64,000 nucleotides of DNA. It comes from Rhodobacter aestuarii. GTDB lineage: Bacteria; Pseudomonadota; Alphaproteobacteria; Rhodobacterales; Rhodobacteraceae. The first letter of the stretch is position 1. Every line of letters starts with the position of its first letter. Position numbers and translations under genes: made by a program. Under the pieces are notes generated by a model that was not told where the DNA came from, made no database searches, and worked only from the letters and a program-made list of their open reading frames with translations. Positions 1 to 10,129 of this stretch are shown here, in pieces. The stretch spans positions 310,001-374,000 of the forward strand of contig NZ_FTOG01000002.1 in assembly GCF_900156655.1 (NCBI RefSeq), written 5' to 3'.

Positions 1-1
1 G

Positions 2-265
2 CCCTTTGACAGCGAAGAAGAGGCCGTCGCCATCGCGAATGCCACGCCCTATGGGCTGACGAATTACGTGCAATCGCAAGATGGCACACGGCGCAATCGG
101 CTGGCGCGGGCCCTGCGCGCGGGCATGGTAGAGATGAACGGGCAAAGCCGTGGCGCCGGGGCACCCTTTGGCGGAGTGCGCGCCTCGGGCCGTGCGCGCG
201 AAGGCGGACGCTGGGGGATTGAAGAATTTTGTGAGGTGAAGTCGATCTCGGGCTGGGAAGAGTAA
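2..265 (+). CDS. NAD(P)-dependent aldehyde dehydrogenase, C-terminal fragment (5' end outside window)
   Basis: This is the last 87 codons of an aldehyde dehydrogenase; the reading frame is open from the left edge to the TAA at 263-265. The visible part has the family's C-terminal landmarks: an ANATPYGLT segment, a GMVEMNG segment and APFGGVRASG, which is the usual P-F-G-G-x-K/R-x-S-G-x-G-R-E region, followed by the closing EFCEVKSI segment. The family oxidises aldehydes to acids with NAD(P) in the cytoplasm. The catalytic Cys and Glu lie outside the window, so substrate and subfamily cannot be judged. Confidence 0.85.
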   Translation, partial: PFDSEEEAVAIANATPYGLTNYVQSQDGTRRNRLARALRAGMVEMNGQSRGAGAPFGGVRASGRAREGGRWGIEEFCEVKSISGWEE

Positions 266-325
266 GCCCCGCCCTTGCCCTTTTGGCCATGCCGGGCCAT
301 TCTCGCGCGCCCAAAGGAGAGACGC

Positions 326-1114
326 ATGACCTTCACCCTCGCCACTTGGAACATCAACTCGGTCCGCCTGCGCGAGGCGCTGGTGTGCCGCTTGATGACC
401 GAGGAAGCCCCCGACGTTTTATGCCTGCAAGAATGCAAAAGCCCGGTCGAAAAGATCCCCTTCGCGGCCTTTGAAGCCTTGGGCTACCGCTACATGGTGG
501 CACGTGGGCAAAAGGGCTATAACGGCGTTGCGATCTTGTCGAAACTGCCGATGGAAGAGGCCGCGGCAGAAGATTACGCCAACCTCGGCCACGCCCGCCA
601 CATTGCCGGGCAGCTCGAAAACGGGGTGACGATCCACAATTTCTACGTGCCCGCAGGCGGCGATGTGCCCGACCGAGAGCAAAACGTGAAATTTGGCCAA
701 AAGCTCGATTTCCTGACCCATATGCGCGATGATTTCATGGCCGCCAAACCGCAAAAGTCGATCCTCGTGGGGGATTTGAACATCGCCCCGCGCGAAGATG
801 ACGTGTGGAACCACAAGGCGCTTTTGAAGATCGTGTCGCATACGCCGATTGAGGTGGAGCATCTCACGCAGGTGCAAGCAGCGGGCGATTGGGTCGATGT
901 CACCCGCAAAGACATCCCCGAGGGGCGGCTTTATTCGTGGTGGTCTTATCGCTCACCCGATTGGGATGGGGCCGATAAGGGACGCCGTCTCGACCATCTT
1001 TGGGCCACGCCCGATATTGCGAGCGCCGCGCATTCCAGCCGCATTCTGCGCGCGGTGCGGGGTTGGGAACAGCCCTCGGATCACGCGCCCGTCTTCGCCA
1101 CATTCGATCTTTGA
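326..1114 (+). CDS. xth: Exodeoxyribonuclease III
   Basis: The 262-residue protein belongs to the exonuclease III/AP endonuclease family, which cuts abasic sites and degrades 3' ends in base-excision repair. The start is ATTWNINS-like (TFTLATWNINS). LQE carries the metal-binding Glu, GDLNIAP the catalytic Asp-Asn, RRLDHLW is followed by the C-terminal SDHAPV with the catalytic His. A frame extension to 275 exists, but the ATG at 326 is preceded by AAAGGAGAG and begins exactly where the family begins. Length fits the family (about 260-270). Confidence 0.93.
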   Translation: MTFTLATWNINSVRLREALVCRLMTEEAPDVLCLQECKSPVEKIPFAAFEALGYRYMVARGQKGYNGVAILSKLPMEEAAAEDYANLGHARHIAGQLENGVTIHNFYVPAGGDVPDREQNVKFGQKLDFLTHMRDDFMAAKPQKSILVGDLNIAPREDDVWNHKALLKIVSHTPIEVEHLTQVQAAGDWVDVTRKDIPEGRLYSWWSYRSPDWDGADKGRRLDHLWATPDIASAAHSSRILRAVRGWEQPSDHAPVFATFDL

Positions 1115-1182
1115 GATATGGCCCCTTGGCGTGGTGCAAGTGGCACCGCATATAGGGGCAAAGACCGCGAAAGAGGATTTCC

Positions 1183-2094
1183 ATGTTCGGAACCGAAACC
1201 ACCCCAGCGCAAAGCTATGTGAAAGACGTCACCGAGGCGAATTTCATGGCCGAGGTTGTCGATGCCTCGATGGCGACCCCGGTGATTGTTGACTTTTGGG
1301 CGCCTTGGTGCGGCCCGTGCAAACAGCTTGGCCCGATGCTTGAAGAGGCGGTGAATGCCGCCAAGGGCAAAGTGCTGATGGCCAAGATCAACGTTGATGA
1401 CAACCAACGCCTCGCCCAAGCTTTGGCGCAACAGGGCCTGCCTTTGCAATCTATCCCCACCGTTGTGGCGTTCTTTGAAGGCCGCCCGGTGGATATGTTC
1501 CAAGGCGCGGTGCCCGCTTCGCAGGTGAAGGCGTTCGTTGAAAAACTCGCCGCACTTGCGGGAGATGGCGGGCTTGGTGAAGCGATTGCCGCCGCCGAGG
1601 AAATGTTGGCCCAAGGCGCGGCCGTTGATGCTGCCGAGACCTTCGCCGCAATCTTGGGTGAAGAGCCGGAAAACGCGGAAGCCTATGGCGGGCTGGTGCG
1701 GGCGCATCTGGCCACCGGCAATTTGGATCAAGCCGAGCAACTGCTTGCCGCGACGCCTGAAAAAATTGCCACCGCCGCCCCGGTTGAAGCCGCGCGCGCG
1801 CAACTCGCGCTTGCCAAACAAGCCGCTGAAGCTGGCCCGCTTGATGATCTGAAAGCCAAGATTGAGGCCAACCCCGACGATCATCAGGCCCGGTTTGACT
1901 ATGCCACCGCGCTTCATGCGGCGGGTCAGGTAGAAGAAGCGGTCGAGCAATTGTTGGAGCTTTTCCGGCGTGACCGCGAATGGAACGAGGCCGCCGCGAA
2001 AACGCAGCTTTTCACCATTTTTGACGCGCTTAAACCGACCGATCCGATTGTTGCCAAAGGGCGCCGTCGGCTCTCGTCGATGATATTTGCCTGA
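1183..2094 (+). CDS. cnoX: CnoX-type thioredoxin/TPR chaperedoxin (YbbN family)
   Basis: The protein has 303 residues. An N-terminal thioredoxin domain (about 15-125) carries the active site WAPWCGPC, followed by a helical TPR-like half (about 130-303) of Ala/Glu-rich repeats, the YbbN/CnoX architecture. CnoX proteins hold unfolding clients during oxidative stress and protect them from overoxidation, passing them to GroEL or DnaK. E. coli CnoX lacks one active-site Cys, while alphaproteobacterial members such as that of Caulobacter keep a redox-active CGPC, as here. A GAAAGAGGA ribosome site precedes the ATG. The gene is followed closely by a Lon-substrate-domain protein and a Trm112 homologue. 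Confidence 0.9.
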   Translation: MFGTETTPAQSYVKDVTEANFMAEVVDASMATPVIVDFWAPWCGPCKQLGPMLEEAVNAAKGKVLMAKINVDDNQRLAQALAQQGLPLQSIPTVVAFFEGRPVDMFQGAVPASQVKAFVEKLAALAGDGGLGEAIAAAEEMLAQGAAVDAAETFAAILGEEPENAEAYGGLVRAHLATGNLDQAEQLLAATPEKIATAAPVEAARAQLALAKQAAEAGPLDDLKAKIEANPDDHQARFDYATALHAAGQVEEAVEQLLELFRRDREWNEAAAKTQLFTIFDALKPTDPIVAKGRRRLSSMIFA

Positions 2095-2114
2095 GGCGAG
2101 AGGCGGGCTATTTG

Positions 2115-2759
2115 ATGCTTATGATCAAGCCCAGTGACCTGCCAGACCAGATCCCGCTGTTCCCGTTGCCCGGGGCGCTTTTGCTGCCTCGGGGGCGGTT
2201 GCCGCTGCATATCTTTGAGCCGCGCTATTTGCAGATGGTGGAAGATTGCCTGAAAACGCCGCAACGGCTGATTGGCATGATCCAACCTTGCAAGGGGCGC
2301 GACGGCGAAGAGCGGCTTTCCGTAATTGGCTGCGCCGGGCGGCTCACCGGTTTTTCGGAAACTGAAGATGGTCGCTATATGATCACGCTTTCAGGCGTTT
2401 CGCGCTTTCGCCTTGGCAAAGAGATTGAGGGATTCACCCCCTATCGGCGCGCCGAAGTGAGTTGGGCGCATTTTGAGCGCGATCTGGGCATGACAGAACA
2501 TGACCCGGAATTTGACCGCGAAACCTTCTTGGAAACGCTCGCGCGTTATTTCCATGCGCAAGGGTTGGACACCGATTGGGAAGCGCTAAAAGATGCGGAA
2601 GATGAGTTGCTGATCAACTCGCTTTCGATGCTCTTGCCGCTCGAACCCGAAGACAAGCAAGCCTTGCTTGAGGCCCCAAGCCTGACCACGCGGCGCGAAA
2701 CGCTGATCACGCTGTTGGAATTTGTGCTCCACGGTGGCGGCGACGAGCGCAAGCAATGA
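2115..2759 (+). CDS. LON peptidase N-terminal (substrate-binding) domain protein
   Basis: The protein has about 214 residues and resembles the N-terminal domain of Lon protease without the ATPase or peptidase domains. It begins with [19 protein letters not shown] and IFEPRY, the classic stand-alone LON-domain signature, and continues with IGCAGRL and SGVSRFRL segments. Such proteins are thought to bind protein substrates, but their role is not established. ATG codons occur at 2115 and 2121 and TTG at 2112; a GAGAGGCGGG stretch lies just upstream, so I chose 2115. It starts 20 bases after cnoX and overlaps the next gene by 4 bases (ATGA), which suggests one operon. Confidence 0.87.
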   Translation: MLMIKPSDLPDQIPLFPLPGALLLPRGRLPLHIFEPRYLQMVEDCLKTPQRLIGMIQPCKGRDGEERLSVIGCAGRLTGFSETEDGRYMITLSGVSRFRLGKEIEGFTPYRRAEVSWAHFERDLGMTEHDPEFDRETFLETLARYFHAQGLDTDWEALKDAEDELLINSLSMLLPLEPEDKQALLEAPSLTTRRETLITLLEFVLHGGGDERKQ

Positions 2760-2980
2760 GCGAGGCAGAGGCCGAAAACCTGCCCGCCGTCGTGCCAGAA
2801 TCGCAGCGCGGTGGGTTTGATCGGCGGATGCTGGAGGCGCTGGTGTGCCCGTTCACGCAAACCACCCTGCGCTATGATGCCGAGCGGCAGGAATTGGTGT
2901 CAAAAGCCGCCGGGCTCGCTTATCCGATCCGCGGCGGCATTCCGATTTTGCTCGCCGATGAGGCGCGGCGGCTGAAGTAA
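2756..2980 (+). CDS. Trm112 family protein (YcaR-like)
   Basis: A 74-residue protein with the Trm112/YcaR core: LEALVCP, then a Leu-Tyr/Tyr-Asp strand, [15 protein letters not shown] and DEARRL at the end. Eukaryotic Trm112 activates methyltransferases; the bacterial role is not settled. The first CPxC-type cysteine is present (VCPF), but the second position is Thr, so a complete zinc site is not visible. That is common in proteobacterial homologues. Its ATG overlaps the preceding TGA (ATGA), so translation is probably coupled. It ends 3 bases before the convergent ubiH-like gene. Confidence 0.88.
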   Translation: MSEAEAENLPAVVPESQRGGFDRRMLEALVCPFTQTTLRYDAERQELVSKAAGLAYPIRGGIPILLADEARRLK

Positions 2981-2983
2981 CGA

Positions 2984-4210
2984 TTAGACCGGGCGACCCT
3001 GCATCAGTTTGGGCAAGGGACCAGCAATCCCTGCGGCTTGTCGCATGAAGCCGCGCCGCAGCGGGCCAATTGCTTGAACGATCCCCATGCCCAAATCGCG
3101 CCCCGCGCGAAGGACCGGGTTATCATTCGAAAAAAGCTGGTTCACCGCATCCATGCCCAAAGCCATCGCGGTGGAGTCAAACCGCCGCCAAGTTTGATAC
3201 CGGTCGAGCACGAAGGTCGTGCCGTAGTCTTCGCCCCGGCGCAGCGCCTCAATCACCACTTCTGCCAAAGCAGCGACATCGCGCAGGCCAAGGTTGAGCC
3301 CCTGCCCCGCGATCGGGTGCACCCCATGCGCAGCATCGCCGATCAGCGCGACGCGCGGCGCGACATAGGCTTTCGCAAGCGTCAGATTGAGCGGATAGCT
3401 AAAGCGCGGCCCGGCGAGCCGAATTTCGCCCAGAAAATCACCAAAGCGCGGGCGAACAAGCGCCATGAAATCCGCGTCATCAAGCTTTTGCACCACGGCG
3501 GCGTTTTCATCCCGCTCGCTCCAGACAATCGAAGAGCGATTGCCCATCAGCGGCAAGATCGCCAGCGGACCCGAGGTCATGAACATCTGATAGGCAATGC
3601 CTTCATGCGGCTTTTCATGTTCAATCGCAGCCACAAGCGCGGTTTGGCCATAGCCCCAACCCTCGCGGGTGATGCCCGCACGCTCGGCCACGCCAGAACG
3701 CCGCCCATCGGCTCCCACCAAAAGCTTGCCCGTCAGGCTGCGACCATCAGAAAGCGTCGCCTTAATGCCGCCGGGCAGTTCTTCTTGCGCTACAACCGAG
3801 GTTTCGGAGATCAGCGTGATCTGCGGATTGGCTTCCACTGCCGCCATCAAAGCGCGATAGAGAAACCGATCTTCGAGCATGTAGCCGACGGGCTTTTGAT
3901 CCAGTTCGCGGCTGTCGAAATGCAAAAAGAACGGGGCCACCCCCTCGCCGGGGCGACCGTCAAAGGCTTTCACATCATTGATCGGCTGCGCTTTGGCGGC
4001 GACCGCGGGCCAAAGGCCAAGCGCGGTCAGCAGCTTTTGCGAGCCAAGTGCCAGCGCATAGGCGCGGCCATCGAATGCATCCTCGGCGCGGCGCGTTGCG
4101 GGCGCCGCGTCAATCACGGTCACGCTCAGCCCCGCTTGCGCAAGGGCCAAGGCAAGCGCGGGGCCATTTAGGCCGCCACCAGCGATAAGAACGTCGGAAT
4201 CCTGTGTCAT
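2984..4210 (-). CDS. UbiH/UbiF/Coq6 family FAD-dependent hydroxylase
   Basis: A 408-residue flavoprotein monooxygenase. The N-terminal dinucleotide site is LIAGGGLNGPAL, the mid-protein motif is VGADGRRSGV, and the C-terminal FAD motif is GDAAHGVHPIAGQGLN; all three are diagnostic of the UbiH/UbiF/VisC group that hydroxylates the ring of the ubiquinone precursor. An upstream in-frame extension to 4279 lacks family similarity; the ATG at 4208-4210 begins MTQDSDVLIAGGG, so I start there. Which ring position it hydroxylates cannot be read from sequence alone. It is divergent from the amidase gene. Confidence 0.87.
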   Translation of the reverse strand: MTQDSDVLIAGGGLNGPALALALAQAGLSVTVIDAAPATRRAEDAFDGRAYALALGSQKLLTALGLWPAVAAKAQPINDVKAFDGRPGEGVAPFFLHFDSRELDQKPVGYMLEDRFLYRALMAAVEANPQITLISETSVVAQEELPGGIKATLSDGRSLTGKLLVGADGRRSGVAERAGITREGWGYGQTALVAAIEHEKPHEGIAYQMFMTSGPLAILPLMGNRSSIVWSERDENAAVVQKLDDADFMALVRPRFGDFLGEIRLAGPRFSYPLNLTLAKAYVAPRVALIGDAAHGVHPIAGQGLNLGLRDVAALAEVVIEALRRGEDYGTTFVLDRYQTWRRFDSTAMALGMDAVNQLFSNDNPVLRAGRDLGMGIVQAIGPLRRGFMRQAAGIAGPLPKLMQGRPV

Positions 4211-4300
4211 GCGCCCAATATGGCGCGTGCTGCGGGATTGTCCATTGCCCAAGCGAGGGCTAGCTTGCGAAGAATACACCCTGTGGGCGAGGAGGCGGGA

Positions 4301-5617
4301 ATGCTAGAGCGGTTCTGGTCGGCGGCAGCACAAGGACAGGCGATGGCCGAGGGGCGGCTGGACCCGGTCGAATTGGCGGAATCCTATCTGGAGGCAGCCG
4401 AACCCCGCCACGATGTCTACGCAAGGTTGACCGCGGATCGCGCGCGGTTTGAGGCCATGGCCGCGCGCACACGGCTTTTGGACGGCTTGGGGCGCGGCCC
4501 GCTGGATGGCGTGGCGCTCAGCTGGAAAGACCTGTTTGACAGTGCCGGCACGGTGACAGAGGCAGGCTCGCTTTTGCTGGCCGGGCGCGTGCCCGACGAA
4601 GATGCCGAGGTGCTGCGCCAAGCCTCACTGGCGGGCACGGTTTGTTTGGGCAAAACGCATATGACCGAACTGGCCTTTTCCGGCCTTGGGCTAAACCCCA
4701 ACACCGCCACGCCCCCCAATGCGGTGACGCGCGGCTTGGCCCCGGGGGGATCTAGCTCGGGCGCGGCGGTCTCGGTCAAGCTGGGGCTGGCGGCGGCGGC
4801 GGTAGGGTCTGACACCGGCGGCTCGGTGCGCATTCCGGCGGCATGGAACGATATTGTCGGGCTTAAAACCACACACGGGCGGGTCTCCACCCGCGGGGTG
4901 GTGCCGCTGTGCAAGCGGTTTGACACGGTCGGTCCGCTGGCCCGCACGGTGGAAGATTGCGCTTTGGTGCTCGCCGCTTTGGAAGGCAGCAAGGCCCCCG
5001 ATTTGCGCGGGGCAACGCTCGATGGTGCGCGGCTTTTGGTGCTGGATGGCCTACCCTTTGACAGTATCCGGGAGGCCCCAGCACGGGGCTTTGAAAGTGC
5101 CGTGGCCAAACTTGCGCGCGCAGGCGCGACGGTCGAGCATATGGCGCTGCCAATGGTTGGCCCGGCGATGGACCTTTCCGGCCTTCTATTCGCGCCCGAG
5201 GCCTATGGGCTGTGGCACGACACCATCGAAGCCGCGCCCGAGAAAATGTATCCGCTAATTTTGCAACGCTTCCGGGGCGGCGCGCAGGTCAGCGCGGCTG
5301 TGTATGTGAAGGGCTGGGATGATCTGGCCCGCTATCGCGCGGAATTTTATGCCGCCACTGCCGGGTATGATGCGGTGCTGGTGCCCACCGCGCCGATCTT
5401 GCCGCCCGATGCCTTGCGGCTTTTGACCGATGCCGCGTATTTTGAAACCGAAAACCTGCTTGCGCTGCGCAACACCCGCCTTGCCAATATCTTCGGCCTT
5501 TGCGCGTTGACGCTGCCAACGGGTGAGCCGATGTGCGGGCTGTCGCTGATGGGCAAGCCGATGCGGGAAGAGGCATTGCTGCGTCTGGGCATGGCGGTTG
5601 AAGCCGCGCTTGGCTGA
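4301..5617 (+). CDS. Amidase (amidase signature family)
   Basis: The 438-residue protein shows the amidase-signature Ser-cisSer-Lys site: SWKDLFD gives the Lys, the Gly/Ser-rich PGGSSSGAAVS the cis-Ser, and GSDTGGSVRIPA the nucleophilic Ser. A recognisable KTTHGRVSTRGVVPL region follows. Members hydrolyse amides or act as GatA; gatB and gatC are absent here and the flanks do not match GatA, so I call a stand-alone amidase of unknown substrate. The ATG at 4301 follows GAGGAGGCGGGA. A longer frame from 4220 would overlap the divergent promoter region and lacks similarity. Confidence 0.85.
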   Translation: MLERFWSAAAQGQAMAEGRLDPVELAESYLEAAEPRHDVYARLTADRARFEAMAARTRLLDGLGRGPLDGVALSWKDLFDSAGTVTEAGSLLLAGRVPDEDAEVLRQASLAGTVCLGKTHMTELAFSGLGLNPNTATPPNAVTRGLAPGGSSSGAAVSVKLGLAAAAVGSDTGGSVRIPAAWNDIVGLKTTHGRVSTRGVVPLCKRFDTVGPLARTVEDCALVLAALEGSKAPDLRGATLDGARLLVLDGLPFDSIREAPARGFESAVAKLARAGATVEHMALPMVGPAMDLSGLLFAPEAYGLWHDTIEAAPEKMYPLILQRFRGGAQVSAAVYVKGWDDLARYRAEFYAATAGYDAVLVPTAPILPPDALRLLTDAAYFETENLLALRNTRLANIFGLCALTLPTGEPMCGLSLMGKPMREEALLRLGMAVEAALG

Positions 5618-5735
5618 AAAGTCACAGATCAGGCACGGCACTCCCTCTAAGAGTGTGCTTTTGGTGGACGCAGCCGCCGCGCTTGAGTAGTTTTAATCGC
5701 AAACGGGGCGCAACGACCCCGAAAATGAGGCACAG

Positions 5736-6914
5736 ATGGACTATCCCGAGCGGTTTGCGAACCTGCCCGAATACGCATTTCCGCGTTTGCGGCGGCTGTT
5801 GGATGCGCATGCACCCGGCGGCGAACCTATTGCCATGTCAATCGGCGAACCGCGTCACCCGATGCCCCCCTTCGTGGGCGAGGTGCTGGCGGCGAATTTG
5901 GCAGAGTTTGGCAAATATCCCGCAAATGACGGCACCCCTGAACTGCTAAGCACCATTTCCGGCTGGCTCGCACGGCGTTTTAAGGCGCAGGTGTCGGAAG
6001 ACCGGATCATGGCGCTCAATGGCACGCGCGAGGGGCTTTTTAACGCCGCTGTCGCGCTGTGCCCCGAGGTCAAGAACGGCAAGCGCCCGGTGGTGCTGAT
6101 CCCGAACCCGTTTTACCAAGTCTATGCGATTGCCGCCGCGACCGTGGGGGCCGAGGCCGTTTTCGTGCCAGTGACCGAGGAAAACGGCTTCTTGCCCGAT
6201 TTTGAGAGCCTGCCCGCCGAGGTGCTGGACCGCACGGCGATTGCCTACCTTTGCACCCCCGGCAACCCGCAAGGCGCGGTCGCCCCGCGCGATTACCTCG
6301 CCCGGCTTTTGGCCTTGGCCGAAAAGCATGATTTCAAGATCTTCTCGGATGAATGCTATTCGGAAATTTGGCGCATTGCGCCGCCGCCTGGCATGTTGGA
6401 AGTGGTGCAAGACACCGGGGCCGACCCCGAGCGCGTAGTGGTGTTCCATTCGCTTTCAAAACGCTCGAACCTGCCCGGTCTGCGGTCGGGCTTTTGTGCC
6501 TCTGGCCCGAGCAACATCAAAGAAATCCGTCAGTTGCGCGCCTATTCCGGCTCTCCGCTGCCGCAACCGATTCAGCGCGTCTCGGAACGCGTTTGGGCCG
6601 ATGAAACCCATGTGGAAGAAAACCGCGCCCTTTACATGCAGAAATACGCTGATGTGGCGGAGATTTTCTCGGGCGTGAACAGCTTCCGGCTGCCCGATGG
6701 CGGCTTTTTCCTGTGGCTGCCGGTTGATGATGGCGAGGCCGCGGCGCTCAAAATCTGGCGCGAAACCGGGGTGCGCGTGCTGCCCGGTGCCTATCTCGCG
6801 CGGGAAGTGAACGGGCAAAACCCCGGCAAAAATTACATTCGGGTGGCCCTTGTCGCCCCAAGAGAAGAAACGCAGCGCGGGCTGATCAAGCTGCGCGACT
6901 GCTTGCACAAGTAA
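5736..6914 (+). CDS. dapC: Aminotransferase class I/II, DapC-like (N-succinyldiaminopimelate aminotransferase)
   Basis: A 392-residue fold-type I PLP enzyme. The SIGEPRHPMP start, NPFYQVY, CTPGNPQGAV, SDECYSEI and the PLP-Lys segment SLSKRSNLPGLRSGF match DapC of Bordetella and related bacteria, which transfers the amino group to N-succinyl-2-amino-6-ketopimelate in lysine and peptidoglycan precursor synthesis. The Lys of SLSKRSN is the Schiff-base residue. The family assignment is strong; DapC specificity is inferred from the SKRSN and ECYSE signatures. It lies 12 bases upstream of ftsK and may be cotranscribed. The 118-base gap before it has only weak hairpins. Confidence 0.82.
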   Translation: MDYPERFANLPEYAFPRLRRLLDAHAPGGEPIAMSIGEPRHPMPPFVGEVLAANLAEFGKYPANDGTPELLSTISGWLARRFKAQVSEDRIMALNGTREGLFNAAVALCPEVKNGKRPVVLIPNPFYQVYAIAAATVGAEAVFVPVTEENGFLPDFESLPAEVLDRTAIAYLCTPGNPQGAVAPRDYLARLLALAEKHDFKIFSDECYSEIWRIAPPPGMLEVVQDTGADPERVVVFHSLSKRSNLPGLRSGFCASGPSNIKEIRQLRAYSGSPLPQPIQRVSERVWADETHVEENRALYMQKYADVAEIFSGVNSFRLPDGGFFLWLPVDDGEAAALKIWRETGVRVLPGAYLAREVNGQNPGKNYIRVALVAPREETQRGLIKLRDCLHK

Positions 6915-6926
6915 GGACGGTTCGGC

Positions 6927-9900
6927 ATGGCATCTTATCAGGCAAGGCAACGCGACCCGCTTCTGGACCAAGACACGCAAGCGGTGCTGGAACGCCGCGG
7001 GCGCGAATTGTTGGGCGGCGGGTTTGTGCTTTTGGGCGTTCTGGTGGCAATGATGCTCGTGTCTTACGCGCCCGAAGACCCAAGCTGGATGGCGGTTTCA
7101 GATGCCCCGGTGCAAAACTGGCTAGGCCGGTTTGGGGCCGGGATCGCCTCGCCGCTCATCGTGATTGTGGGCCGGGGCGCTTGGCTATTGCCCATTGGTT
7201 TTGTGATCTGGGGGCTGCGCCATTTGCTGCATCGTGGCGCCGAACGCGCGATGGCGCGGATGGTGTTTTTGCCGATCGCGATTGCCGTCGCCGCCGTTTA
7301 CGCCGCGCTTTTGGTGCCGGGCGAGGGCTGGCAGCAGGCTTACGGGCTTGGCGGCAATTTCGGCGATATGATCGCAGGCTCTCTTTTGGGCCTTTCGCCG
7401 ATCTCGGGCTCGATTGGGCTCAAGCTGATGACGGTGGTGATGGCTTGTGCGGCTTTGGCCGCGGGGCTCTTTGCCACCGGGTTTGACCGTGCTGAATTGC
7501 GTGCCGCCGCGCGGTTCTTGATGCTGGGCATGGTGATGCTTTACGACATGGCGCTGCGCGCCGCTGGACGGGGGGCAACCGCCTCTGTGCGTATGGCGCA
7601 AGGGGCCGCCGAAGCGCAACGCGCCCGCAAAGCTGCCGCAGCCGAACGCGCCGCGCAAGAGGCCGCATGGCAGGCCCAGCAAGCTTGGGAGATGGCACAA
7701 GCCGCCCCTGCAAGCGCCGCGCAACCGGCCTTTGCCTCGCGCGTGCGCCGTGCGCCCGAGCCGGAAATGGACTTTGGCTATAGCGATTATACCCCCGAGC
7801 CGGAGCTCGTGGAGCCGATGCAGGCTTGGGATATTCCCGCCGAGGCCCCGCCCGAAGATCGGATCAAGGCCCGCATCCAGCAAGCGGTGAAAACCCGCAG
7901 CGCCGCGCAGGCCCCGGCAGAGCCGATCTTGCGCGCCGAACCCATGCTGCAAGCGCCCGAACCCACCTGGGAAGACCCGGTGATGGAGGAGCCCGCGCCG
8001 CCGCCTGCGCCCACGACCCCGGCCTCGGTTCTGGCCGCCGTCTCCGCGCGCCTTGCGCGCGGCCCGAAGCCCGCACCTGCCCCCCTTCTGCGCGCGGAAC
8101 CGCCTTTGCAAGCGCGCCCCCGCTTTATGCCCGGCGCGGCCCCTGCCCCGGTTGTTCCCGCGCCCGAACCGATGGCCTTTGCCGCCCCCGAGGCGGAGGC
8201 TTATGACGAGACCGACTTCAGCTTTGAACCGACGGTTGAGGTGGATGAAGACAGCTGGGCCGCCGCTGTCGAAGCCTTTGAAACCGCCGATGAAGCGCTC
8301 GACGATCTTGGCCCGGACATGCGCAATGTCTTTGCCGATATGGACGAGGATGACATTCCGCCAATGCCCGAACCTGTGGTGCCCAAGCTGCGCCCGGTGC
8401 TGAACCGCGCGGTGGTCCCCCCTGCCCCCGAACGGCGCGTGGTCGCGCCGCCGCGCAAACCGCCCGCGCCCTCCAAACAAGCTTTGGCAGAGGCACAACC
8501 GACGCTGCGGTTTGAAACGCCCGAGACCCCGGCCTATGAAACGCCGCCGCTCAGCCTGTTGACCAACCCCAACACGATCCAGCGCCACCAGCTTTCGGAT
8601 GAAGCGTTGGAAGAAAACGCCCGCATGCTTGAAAGCGTGCTCGATGATTACGGTGTAAAGGGGGAGATTGTCTCGGTCCGCCCCGGCCCCGTTGTCACCA
8701 TGTATGAACTTGAACCCGCGCCGGGGCTGAAAGCGAGCCGCGTGATTGGCCTTGCCGATGACATCGCCCGGTCGATGTCGGCGCTTTCGGCGCGCGTTTC
8801 GACCGTGCCCGGACGCTCGGTGATCGGCATTGAATTGCCGAACGCGCATCGCGAAAAGGTGGTGCTGCGCGAAATCCTGTCCGCGCGCGATTTTGGCGAT
8901 AGCAACATGCGCCTGCCGCTGGCCCTTGGCAAAGACATCGCCGGGGAAGCCGTGGTGGCGAACCTAGCGAAAATGCCCCACTTGCTTATTGCGGGCACCA
9001 CCGGCTCGGGCAAATCGGTCGCGATCAACACGATGATCCTGAGCCTGCTTTACAAGCTTTCCCCCGAGGAATGCCGGCTCATCATGATCGACCCGAAGAT
9101 GCTGGAACTTTCCGTTTATGACGGCATTCCGCATCTGCTCTCCCCCGTTGTGACCGACCCGAAAAAAGCGGTCGTCGCGCTCAAATGGGTCGTGGGCGAG
9201 ATGGAAGAGCGCTATCGCAAAATGTCCAAAATGGGCGTGCGTAACATTGAGGGCTACAATGGCCGCGTCCGCGAGGCGATGGCGCGTGGCGAGATGTTCA
9301 AGCGCACCGTGCAAACAGGCTTTGACGAGGATAGCGGCGAACCGGTCTTTGAGACCGAAGAATTCCTGCCCCAGCCCTTCCCCTATATCGTGGTCATCGT
9401 TGATGAGATGGCGGACCTGATGATGGTGGCGGGCAAGGAGATTGAGGCCTGCATCCAACGCTTGGCGCAGATGGCACGGGCCTCGGGCATTCACCTGATC
9501 ATGGCAACGCAGCGGCCTTCGGTCGATGTGATCACCGGCACGATCAAGGCAAACTTCCCGACCCGGATCTCGTTCCAAGTGACCTCGAAAATCGACAGCC
9601 GAACGATCTTGGGCGAAATGGGTGCCGAGCAGCTTCTGGGCATGGGCGACATGCTTTATATGGGCGCCGGTTCGCGGATCACCCGTATTCACGGCCCATT
9701 TGTGAGCGATGAAGAGGTGGAAGAGATCGTCAGCCACCTCAAGAGCTTTGGCCCGCCGGAATATATGTCGGGTGTGGTTGAAGGACCCGATGACGAGGTG
9801 GCATCCGATATTGATGCGGTGCTGGGCCTTGGTGGCAACACCGATGGCGAAGATGCGCTTTATGACCAAGCGGTGGCGATTGTGATCAAAGATCGCAAAT

Positions 9901-10040
9901 GCTCCACCTCTTACATCCAGCGTAAATTGGGCATTGGCTACAACAAGGCGGCGCGTCTTGTGGAGCAAATGGAAGATCAAGGCGTTGTGACCCCGGCCAA
10001 CCATGTCGGCAAACGCGAGATTCTGGTGCCCGAGCAATAA
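6927..10040 (+). CDS. ftsK: DNA translocase FtsK
   Basis: A 1037-residue translocase that pumps chromosome termini through the division septum and activates XerCD at dif. Hydrophobic segments between about residues 25 and 185 form the membrane anchor. A long Ala/Pro/Glu-rich linker (about 190-560) follows, then the RecA-like motor with Walker A GTTGSGKS (about 690-697), [12 protein letters not shown] as Walker B, and [12 protein letters not shown]. The C-terminal winged-helix gamma domain that reads KOPS begins near 970 ([16 protein letters not shown]). All parts are present. An intrinsic terminator follows immediately. Confidence 0.97.
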   Translation: MASYQARQRDPLLDQDTQAVLERRGRELLGGGFVLLGVLVAMMLVSYAPEDPSWMAVSDAPVQNWLGRFGAGIASPLIVIVGRGAWLLPIGFVIWGLRHLLHRGAERAMARMVFLPIAIAVAAVYAALLVPGEGWQQAYGLGGNFGDMIAGSLLGLSPISGSIGLKLMTVVMACAALAAGLFATGFDRAELRAAARFLMLGMVMLYDMALRAAGRGATASVRMAQGAAEAQRARKAAAAERAAQEAAWQAQQAWEMAQAAPASAAQPAFASRVRRAPEPEMDFGYSDYTPEPELVEPMQAWDIPAEAPPEDRIKARIQQAVKTRSAAQAPAEPILRAEPMLQAPEPTWEDPVMEEPAPPPAPTTPASVLAAVSARLARGPKPAPAPLLRAEPPLQARPRFMPGAAPAPVVPAPEPMAFAAPEAEAYDETDFSFEPTVEVDEDSWAAAVEAFETADEALDDLGPDMRNVFADMDEDDIPPMPEPVVPKLRPVLNRAVVPPAPERRVVAPPRKPPAPSKQALAEAQPTLRFETPETPAYETPPLSLLTNPNTIQRHQLSDEALEENARMLESVLDDYGVKGEIVSVRPGPVVTMYELEPAPGLKASRVIGLADDIARSMSALSARVSTVPGRSVIGIELPNAHREKVVLREILSARDFGDSNMRLPLALGKDIAGEAVVANLAKMPHLLIAGTTGSGKSVAINTMILSLLYKLSPEECRLIMIDPKMLELSVYDGIPHLLSPVVTDPKKAVVALKWVVGEMEERYRKMSKMGVRNIEGYNGRVREAMARGEMFKRTVQTGFDEDSGEPVFETEEFLPQPFPYIVVIVDEMADLMMVAGKEIEACIQRLAQMARASGIHLIMATQRPSVDVITGTIKANFPTRISFQVTSKIDSRTILGEMGAEQLLGMGDMLYMGAGSRITRIHGPFVSDEEVEEIVSHLKSFGPPEYMSGVVEGPDDEVASDIDAVLGLGGNTDGEDALYDQAVAIVIKDRKCSTSYIQRKLGIGYNKAARLVEQMEDQGVVTPANHVGKREILVPEQ

Positions 10041-10068
10041 AGCGCCTGCCCGCTTGAAAGTGATGAGC

Positions 10069-10100
10069 GCCCCGCATGACGTGATCATGCGGGGCTTTTT
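10069..10100 (+). terminator. Rho-independent terminator after ftsK
   Basis: A perfect 11-bp stem (10069-10079 with 10085-10095) encloses a 5-base loop and is followed by TTTTT at 10096-10100. It lies 28 bases after the ftsK stop and 30 bases before lolA, so lolA probably has its own promoter or relies on read-through. Confidence 0.9.
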
Positions 10101-10129
10101 ATTCCCGCACGTTCCGCTAGATTTGCCTC

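Noticed and set aside
5618-5735. Possible terminator hairpin between amidase and dapC
   Set aside because: Only 5-bp stems (around 5639-5660 and 5703-5721) with long loops; not convincing.
7185-8849. 554-codon minus-strand frame inside ftsK
   Set aside because: Antisense to the ftsK membrane, linker and early motor region; Gly/Arg/His-rich low-complexity translation.
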